8,213 nucleotides of DNA from an uncultured Helicobacteraceae bacterium (GTDB taxonomy: Bacteria > Campylobacterota > Campylobacteria > Campylobacterales > Sulfurimonadaceae): the NCBI GenBank assembly GCA_903903705.1, contig CAIUZU010000171.1, positions 1 through 8,213 on the forward strand, read 5' to 3'. The stretch's first letter is position 1; every line of letters begins with the position of its first letter. This document shows, one piece after another, positions 7,024-8,213 of this stretch. The notes under the pieces were generated by a model, which saw only the letters and a list, made by a program, of their open reading frames with translations, made no database searches and was not told the DNA's origin. Position numbers and translations under genes: made by a program.

Positions 7024-7622
7024 TTTCTCTCCAAATATTTAGCTTTTATCTTCTCAACGAATGCCTCACACTCTCTTTGAAGATGTTTTAGATCTTTAGA
7101 GTTGTCTATCACCCACGAGGCTCTCTTCTTTTTCTCTTCTATATCCATCTGAGATGCTATTCTTCGAAGCGATTCCTCTTTTGAGTAGCCGTTTCTTTTC
7201 ATAAATCTCTCTAGCTGAACGTCGGTGGGCGTATAAACAACTACGCTCTCCTTTATATCATAAGCACCGTTTTCAAAAAATAGCGGAATATCAATAAGAT
7301 ACGGAAATTTAAAACTATCCTGCTTTACGCTTCTTTGCTCTATCTCAGCTCTTATCTTTGGATGTAAAAAATTCTCCAGCTTTTTTTTCGCTTCATTGTC
7401 GGAAAAAATCAATTGACCAAGCTTTGTACGATCTACTTTTAATCCGCATATAAACTCATCGCCAAAATTTTCTCTCACCCACTCGCACGAAGAATCAAGA
7501 ATCTCATGAGATATAGTATCGGCATCTATCACTCTCATGCCATTGAGTGCTAAAAGAGATGCTACGGTACTTTTTCCCGTTGCAATTCCGCCCGTGAGAG
7601 CTATAGCATACTCAAAAGCCAT
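7020..7622 (-). CDS. coaE: Dephospho-CoA kinase
   Basis: CoaE phosphorylates the 3' hydroxyl of dephospho-CoA with ATP, the last step of coenzyme A synthesis. The 200-residue length is typical. The P-loop GGIATGKST occupies 11-19, with K17 and S18 as nucleotide contacts. The DAD motif (33-35), LHP (86-88), DIPLFFE (111-117) and the late WVIDNS motif (170-175) are all family features. The ATG at 7622-7620 overlaps the upstream stop codon by one base (TAATG), and the TGA stop overlaps the dapF start by four. No close Shine-Dalgarno sequence is seen, only AGGA more than ten bases away, so translation probably depends on coupling. H. pylori also has coaE next to speE. Confidence 0.96.
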   Translation of the reverse strand: MAFEYAIALTGGIATGKSTVASLLALNGMRVIDADTISHEILDSSCEWVRENFGDEFICGLKVDRTKLGQLIFSDNEAKKKLENFLHPKIRAEIEQRSVKQDSFKFPYLIDIPLFFENGAYDIKESVVVYTPTDVQLERFMKRNGYSKEESLRRIASQMDIEEKKKRASWVIDNSKDLKHLQRECEAFVEKIKAKYLERK

Positions 7623-8167
7623 TAGTTTTTAATGATTCCTAAATACTCTTTGCGAATGTAATTTCCCATAGCAAATGCGGCAGGATGAATATCGCAGTTG
7701 TAATAACTGAGTCCATCAAGCATATCTGCTCTTTGAAGATTTATATCGGCAGTCGGGTGGTACTCTTTTGAACAAAAAAGTGCAGTAGATCCATCTCCGA
7801 TATTGTACGGCATAATGATTTTAAAATAGTTTGCTAGAGTTGTCATTAAAATTTTATTTGATTCAACATCATCTAGTGATGGATGTGTAGTCACAAATTG
7901 AGCATCAACTTTTAAGACACGGTTTACTTGTGCAAAAAACGCTCTATCACTCGGCATTTCAGATATTACGACATCATAAGTGCCATCAGCCAAAGAACTT
8001 ACTTCATTTAAATTACACGTGATTACCGTCACTTTTGATTCGTTATGTCTTGCGGCTTCCTCACTTAACTTCTCTGCTCTATTACTTATTATTAAAATAT
8101 TTTTTGCTTCTTTAGAAGTACACACCGGCACATGAACCATCATCTCTGCATATATAAAATCTCTCAT
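7622..8167 (-). CDS. Short, divergent spermidine synthase-like protein (SpeE family, H. pylori type)
   Basis: The 181-residue product resembles the Rossmann-like C-terminal part of spermidine synthases. Recognisable stretches are FIYAEMMVHVPVC at the N-terminus, THPSLDDV and IIMPYN in the middle, and SYYNCDIHPAAFAMGNYIRKEYL at 154-176, which resembles the H. pylori SpeE C-terminus. The N-terminal beta domain of full SpeE is absent. The SAM-type GGGDGG loop is replaced by IISNRA at 26-31, and the catalytic DssDP loop by SEMPSD at 69-74, so aminopropyl transfer is doubtful. I chose ATG at 8167-8165, preceded by AGGAA at 8180-8176 with an 8-base gap. The frame stays open to the window edge with another ATG at 8206, but that ATG is embedded in a candidate promoter. 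It overlaps coaE by one base. Confidence 0.75.
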   Translation of the reverse strand: MRDFIYAEMMVHVPVCTSKEAKNILIISNRAEKLSEEAARHNESKVTVITCNLNEVSSLADGTYDVVISEMPSDRAFFAQVNRVLKVDAQFVTTHPSLDDVESNKILMTTLANYFKIIMPYNIGDGSTALFCSKEYHPTADINLQRADMLDGLSYYNCDIHPAAFAMGNYIRKEYLGIIKN

Positions 8168-8196
8168 TATTATAGTTCCTAACTTGTTTTGTTGCG

Positions 8197-8205
8197 ATTT
8201 TAGCA
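8197..8205 (-). promoter_or_regulatory. Candidate extended -10 promoter for the speE-like/coaE/dapF operon
   Basis: TGCTAAAAT reads at 8205-8197 on the minus strand: TG, one base, TAAAAT. It is preceded by TA, so the context TATG-Y-TAAAAT matches the glmM candidate. The predicted start near 8190 gives a leader of about 20 bases with the Shine-Dalgarno AGGAA. The upstream part is cut off by the window edge, so the T-rich region cannot be examined. Confidence 0.5.
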
Positions 8206-8213
8206 TATTTGCA

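Overview
This is a low-GC window of ordinary core chromosome from a member of the Campylobacterota (Epsilonproteobacteria), most likely Sulfurimonas or a close relative. The assignment rests on gene order and protein character, not on a search. glmM-lspA lies back to back with rpsT-prfA, as in Helicobacter pylori. tig-clpP is adjacent, as in Campylobacter and Helicobacter. An H. pylori-like divergent spermidine synthase homologue sits directly before coaE. Candidate promoters have the -10-centred, T-rich form of this group, without a clear -35 box. No mobile element, tRNA, rRNA or CRISPR array was seen, and no gene-free stretch exceeds about 165 bases.

Layout, left to right. (1) 1-2767, minus strand: trigger factor (tig), ClpP protease (clpP), then a GGDEF-domain protein whose C-terminus runs off the left edge. 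The three genes are separated by 3 and 18 bases and look like one operon for nascent-chain folding and proteolysis with a signalling-type protein attached. (2) 2768-2932: the tig leader and lspA downstream region, holding two hairpins. One can compete with pairing to the tig Shine-Dalgarno sequence. (3) 2933-4721, minus strand: lspA and glmM, overlapping by 8 bases, both cell-envelope genes. (4) 4722-4865: divergent promoter region. (5) 4866-6206, plus strand: rpsT and prfA, two translation genes. (6) 6207-6249: a perfect inverted repeat, probably a bidirectional terminator between convergent genes. (7) 6250-8167, minus strand: dapF, coaE and a SpeE-like gene, transcribed in the order speE-like, coaE, dapF. 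They overlap by 1 and 4 bases and are driven by a candidate promoter at the right edge.

Most of the window is housekeeping. Four points deserve attention. The GGDEF protein has lost its active-site motifs but keeps an RxxD motif at the canonical inhibitory-site spacing, which suggests a c-di-GMP receptor rather than an enzyme. The tig leader contains mutually exclusive pairings around the ribosome binding site. The SpeE homologue is short and lacks the glycine-rich and catalytic-loop motifs of true spermidine synthases. Conserved-looking promoters show that some longer reading frames should be trimmed. I see no convincing multi-gene novel system; the most promising lead is the degenerate GGDEF protein tied to tig-clpP.
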